From Bog-756 sp037141235 (lineage in GTDB: Bacteria > Actinomycetota > Acidimicrobiia > Acidimicrobiales > RAAP-2): a DNA stretch of 50,962 nucleotides. Where the stretch lies: contig JBAXCY010000002.1 in assembly GCA_037141235.1 (NCBI GenBank), forward strand, positions 1 to 50,962, in the 5' to 3' direction. The notes under the pieces were generated by a model. The model was not told where the DNA came from. It worked only from the letters and a program-made list of their open reading frames with translations, and searched no databases. Position numbers and translations under genes: made by a program. Below are positions 49,949 to 50,962 of this stretch, one piece after another (the first letter of the stretch is position 1; each line of letters opens with the position of its first letter).

Positions 49949-50124
49949 CAGTGCCTCACTTCTGGTCGGGTCCGCCGTTGGACGGACGAGGACCGGCATA
50001 CGGGCGGCCGGCCCCATCGAGTCCCTCACCGTATCGGGAGAACAGGGAGCCCACCACCATCTGGCGCCGGCAGGGCGATACAGCGGACAGGTCCACGGAT
50101 GTGCAAGAGCGGAGTGCCTTCGGG

Positions 50125-50130
50125 CAGAAT
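50125..50130 (+). promoter_or_regulatory. Leaderless -10 element for purE
   Basis: CAGAAT, six bases, then ATG 50137. The first base departs from TAnnnT. Confidence 0.5.
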
Positions 50131-50136
50131 GTCCTC

Positions 50137-50631
50137 ATGTCAGTCGCCATCATCATGGGAAGTTCGTCCGATGCCTCGATCATGGACGATGCCGTTCAGA
50201 CCCTCCGGTCGTTCGACATCGCCGTCGAGGTCCGCGTCCTATCCGCTCACCGCACGCCGGACGACACCATCGCCTTCGCCCGGTCGGCCGCCGCCAACGG
50301 CGTGCAGGTCATCATCGCCGCCGCCGGCGGTGCTGCCCACCTCGCGGGCGTAGTGGCTGCCACAACACCGTTGCCCGTCATCGGGGTACCGGTAGCACTC
50401 GCCAACTTGGGCGGCCTCGACTCGCTGCTGGCCATGGTGCAGATGCCCAAGGGCATCCCGGTGGCCACCGTTGCCGTCAACGGGGCTCGCAATGCCGCCC
50501 TGCTGGCCATCCGGATCATTGCCCTGTCGGATCCCCGCATCGCCGCGGAGTTGGACCGCTTCATTGCCGACCTAGCCGATCAGGTCCGCGACATGGATGC
50601 CGAGATCGTCAGCAAGTACTCCCAGCCCTAG
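50137..50631 (+). CDS. purE: N5-carboxyaminoimidazole ribonucleotide mutase
   Basis: 164 aa, the normal PurE length. VAIIMGSSSDASIM near 3-16, VLSAHRTPDDT near 34-44 with the catalytic His, and AAAGGAAHLAGVVA near 61-74 (AGxAxHLxG) are all present. It converts N5-CAIR to CAIR in purine biosynthesis. PurK is not next to it in the window. CAGAAT six bases before the ATG suggests a leaderless mRNA. Confidence 0.95.
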   Translation: MSVAIIMGSSSDASIMDDAVQTLRSFDIAVEVRVLSAHRTPDDTIAFARSAAANGVQVIIAAAGGAAHLAGVVAATTPLPVIGVPVALANLGGLDSLLAMVQMPKGIPVATVAVNGARNAALLAIRIIALSDPRIAAELDRFIADLADQVRDMDAEIVSKYSQP

Positions 50632-50821
50632 GCCTGCAGCAGGCCCTGGGATCAGTTGGGGTAAGGGAAGACCGCCTCGATCGACGCCCCCATCCGAGAA
50701 CCACAACACCTCGTACGGAGCGTGGTCCGGCACTGCGTAGCGCAAGCGGATCCCTACGTCGGTCGTGATGGCAGCTAGATGGCGCTGTGCCGCATCCCGA
50801 GTGATCCCGCGTGTCTGATGC

Positions 50822-50962
50822 TCAGCGAGGAGCCAGGCCCTCGACCGCCTCAGCCAGATCTACCCCGAACGGCAGGACGGCGAGCACCGGGATGTCCACC
50901 CCGTTCGCCACGTAGCGAGCCACGTGCTCGCGGCACTCGGCGTAGGAGCCGTGCACGATCAG
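50822..50962 (-). CDS. C-terminal part of an LLM-class oxidoreductase (truncated by window)
   Basis: The last 46 residues of a minus-strand gene whose start lies beyond the window. GSYAECREHVARYVANGVD followed by IPVLAVLPFG and LAEAVEGLAPR is the C-terminal tail typical of F420-type LLM oxidoreductases, where a 'G-x-x-E-x-C/V' turn precedes the last helices. The assignment rests on this tail only. Confidence 0.6.
   Translation of the reverse strand: MIVHGSYAECREHVARYVANGVDIPVLAVLPFGVDLAEAVEGLAPR

Overview
The window is G+C-rich DNA with strong G/C preference at third codon positions. The gene content points to an actinobacterium, most likely class Acidimicrobiia (inference). Support comes from several F420-type LLM oxidoreductases, a mycothiol-dependent maleylpyruvate isomerase homologue, a MshB/Mca-like PIG-L deacetylase, and a secreted NlpC/P60 protein with 42-residue 'YWLVASDGG' repeats of a kind I associate with Acidimicrobiia. 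At least ten genes have a TAnnnT-like -10 hexamer placed exactly six bases before the start codon, which predicts leaderless mRNAs.

Layout. (1) 84-6454, minus strand: a catabolic operon of DUF2855 protein, F420 LLM oxidoreductase, SDR, TetR regulator, DUF1330-like protein, haloalkane dehalogenase and phosphotriesterase-family lactonase. It faces a 36-bp double palindrome (6582-6617), the probable TetR operator. (2) 6742-14832: a glutathione-type thiol locus. A GCS2/EgtA-like glutamate-cysteine ligase and a GST-like protein run on plus. A GshB glutathione synthetase, two more GST-like proteins and three tandem paralogous lipoproteins run on minus. This is unusual in a lineage that also carries mycothiol-linked enzymes. 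(3) 14963-22947: formate-THF ligase, DHA2 exporter, secreted S15 hydrolase, alpha/beta hydrolase, acyl-CoA dehydrogenase and SDR. (4) 23062-31049: NlpC/P60 repeat protein, an S1P-lyase-like PLP enzyme overlapping an FGGY kinase, a GGDEF-EAL protein, a quinone oxidoreductase and a GNAT. (5) 31080-34687: accessory DNA with a decayed Phd/VapB-PIN toxin-antitoxin pair, the mycothiol-dependent isomerase, and an AAA/DUF4143 ATPase gene enclosed by 59-bp inverted repeats (32431-33988) with three 23-bp-spaced repeats at its promoter. (6) 34797-40997: a TrmA/RlmD-type methyltransferase, a nitroreductase, tRNA-Gly(TCC) with a strong terminator, a large secreted NHL/FN3 protein and a YceH protein. (7) 41060-50962: a DapB-like dehydrogenase, a membrane diguanylate cyclase, PIG-L deacetylase plus DUF4177-like protein, DedA plus a small protein apparently started at CTG, alpha/beta hydrolase, RecB-like nuclease plus PAP2 phosphatase, DsbA-like protein, LLM oxidoreductase, PurE and a truncated LLM gene.

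The main threads are xenobiotic and lipid-like catabolism (dehalogenase, lactonase, ACAD, SDRs, LLMs), thiol chemistry with two apparent low-molecular-weight thiol systems, and c-di-GMP signalling. Short tandem repeats lie repeatedly in intergenic DNA at gene 3' ends. All functional calls come from reading motifs; no database search was run.
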